From Desulfobulbaceae bacterium (lineage in GTDB: Bacteria > Desulfobacterota > Desulfobulbia > Desulfobulbales > Desulfurivibrionaceae): a DNA stretch of 5,645 bases. The stretch lies in the NCBI GenBank assembly GCA_003557565.1, contig PWOG01000086.1, positions 1 through 5,645 on the forward strand, written 5' to 3'. Of this stretch, positions 5,389 to 5,645 are shown one piece after another. The translations under genes and the position numbers were made by a program. The stretch's first letter is position 1. Each line of letters begins with the position of its first letter. The notes below the pieces were generated by a model that did not search any database, was not told the DNA's origin, and saw only the letters and a program-made list of their open reading frames with translations.

Positions 5389-5645
5389 TTGACTGCCGGG
5401 GATTCCGACGTTGTGTTTCATGCCCGTGACCTGCGGAAGGTTTATCGCATGGGCGAGGTGGAGGTGCGGGCCCTGGACGGGGTGGATCTGGATCTTTACC
5501 GCGGTGAGCTGGTGGTTCTGCTGGGGCCTTCCGGCAGCGGCAAGTCCACTCTGCTCAATATTCTGGGGGGGCTGGACCCGCCCACCTCGGGTACCGTGAT
5601 CTGCGGCGACCATAACCTGGCCACCGCCGGCGAGGCCGAACTCAC
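5389..5645 (+). CDS. ABC transporter ATP-binding protein, N-terminal part (LolD/MacB-like)
   Basis: Only the first 85 codons are present; the gene runs off the right edge. The product begins [35 protein letters not shown] after the initiator, continues with [16 protein letters not shown] (Walker A at residues 46-54, Lys52) and then [24 protein letters not shown]. The Y-x-x-G-x-x-x-V-x-A-L-x-G-V opening and [14 protein letters not shown] are typical of the MacB/FtsE/LolD family, whose ATPases drive lipoprotein release, mechanotransmission or small-molecule efflux at the inner membrane rather than solute uptake. The Q-loop, signature motif and Walker B lie outside the window, so the subfamily is not settled; a permease gene of the LolC/MacB/FtsX type would be expected nearby. 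The TTG start is supported by AGGAGGG just upstream. No convincing promoter is visible between repeat B and this gene. Confidence 0.88.
   Translation, partial: MTAGDSDVVFHARDLRKVYRMGEVEVRALDGVDLDLYRGELVVLLGPSGSGKSTLLNILGGLDPPTSGTVICGDHNLATAGEAEL

Noticed and set aside
5211..5429. Open frame of 72 codons running from repeat B into the ABC gene start
   Set aside because: Its first part is simply translated palindromic repeat, it has no ribosome-binding site, and it overlaps the well-supported ABC ATPase in another frame.

Overview
The window looks like ordinary chromosome from a GC-rich Gram-negative bacterium. An HflK/HflC pair, a hexameric (GltA-type) citrate synthase, an unusual ThiE beginning with a YPVSCEKLARGRSD stretch and a MacB/LolD-like ABC ATPase together suggest a Desulfobacterota (former deltaproteobacterial) lineage such as the Desulfobulbales. 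That placement comes from memory of protein style, not from a search, and is tentative.

Layout. Positions 1-1289 hold the 3' end of hflK and a complete hflC on the plus strand, a two-gene operon for the membrane complex that modulates the FtsH protease. Positions 1290-1482 are a convergent gap that contains a decayed copy of a palindromic repeat (copy C). thiE (1483-2151, minus) encodes thiamine phosphate synthase. A 131-bp divergent region (2152-2282) carries a good sigma70-type promoter for gltA (2283-3587, plus), encoding citrate synthase. After a 132-bp gap comes a 434-residue fold-type I PLP aminotransferase of unknown substrate (3720-5024, plus). Positions 5019-5271 hold two near-identical copies of a roughly 115-bp palindromic repeat in tandem (copies A and B). 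At 5389 a TTG-started ABC-transporter ATPase begins and runs off the window.

How it fits together. Most genes are housekeeping: membrane protein quality control, thiamine synthesis, entry to the TCA cycle, and amino-acid metabolism. No defence system, phage, transposase, CRISPR array, tRNA or rRNA is visible. The least explained signal is the repeat family. Each intact copy can fold into a cross-shaped structure with an outer stem, two side hairpins and a central stem-loop. The first intact copy supplies the stop codon of the aminotransferase gene. A third, diverged copy lies just behind thiE in the same orientation relative to its upstream gene, and it keeps both side hairpins despite base changes. 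This looks like a dispersed REP/MITE-like or 3'-UTR element. I cannot say whether it has been described before.
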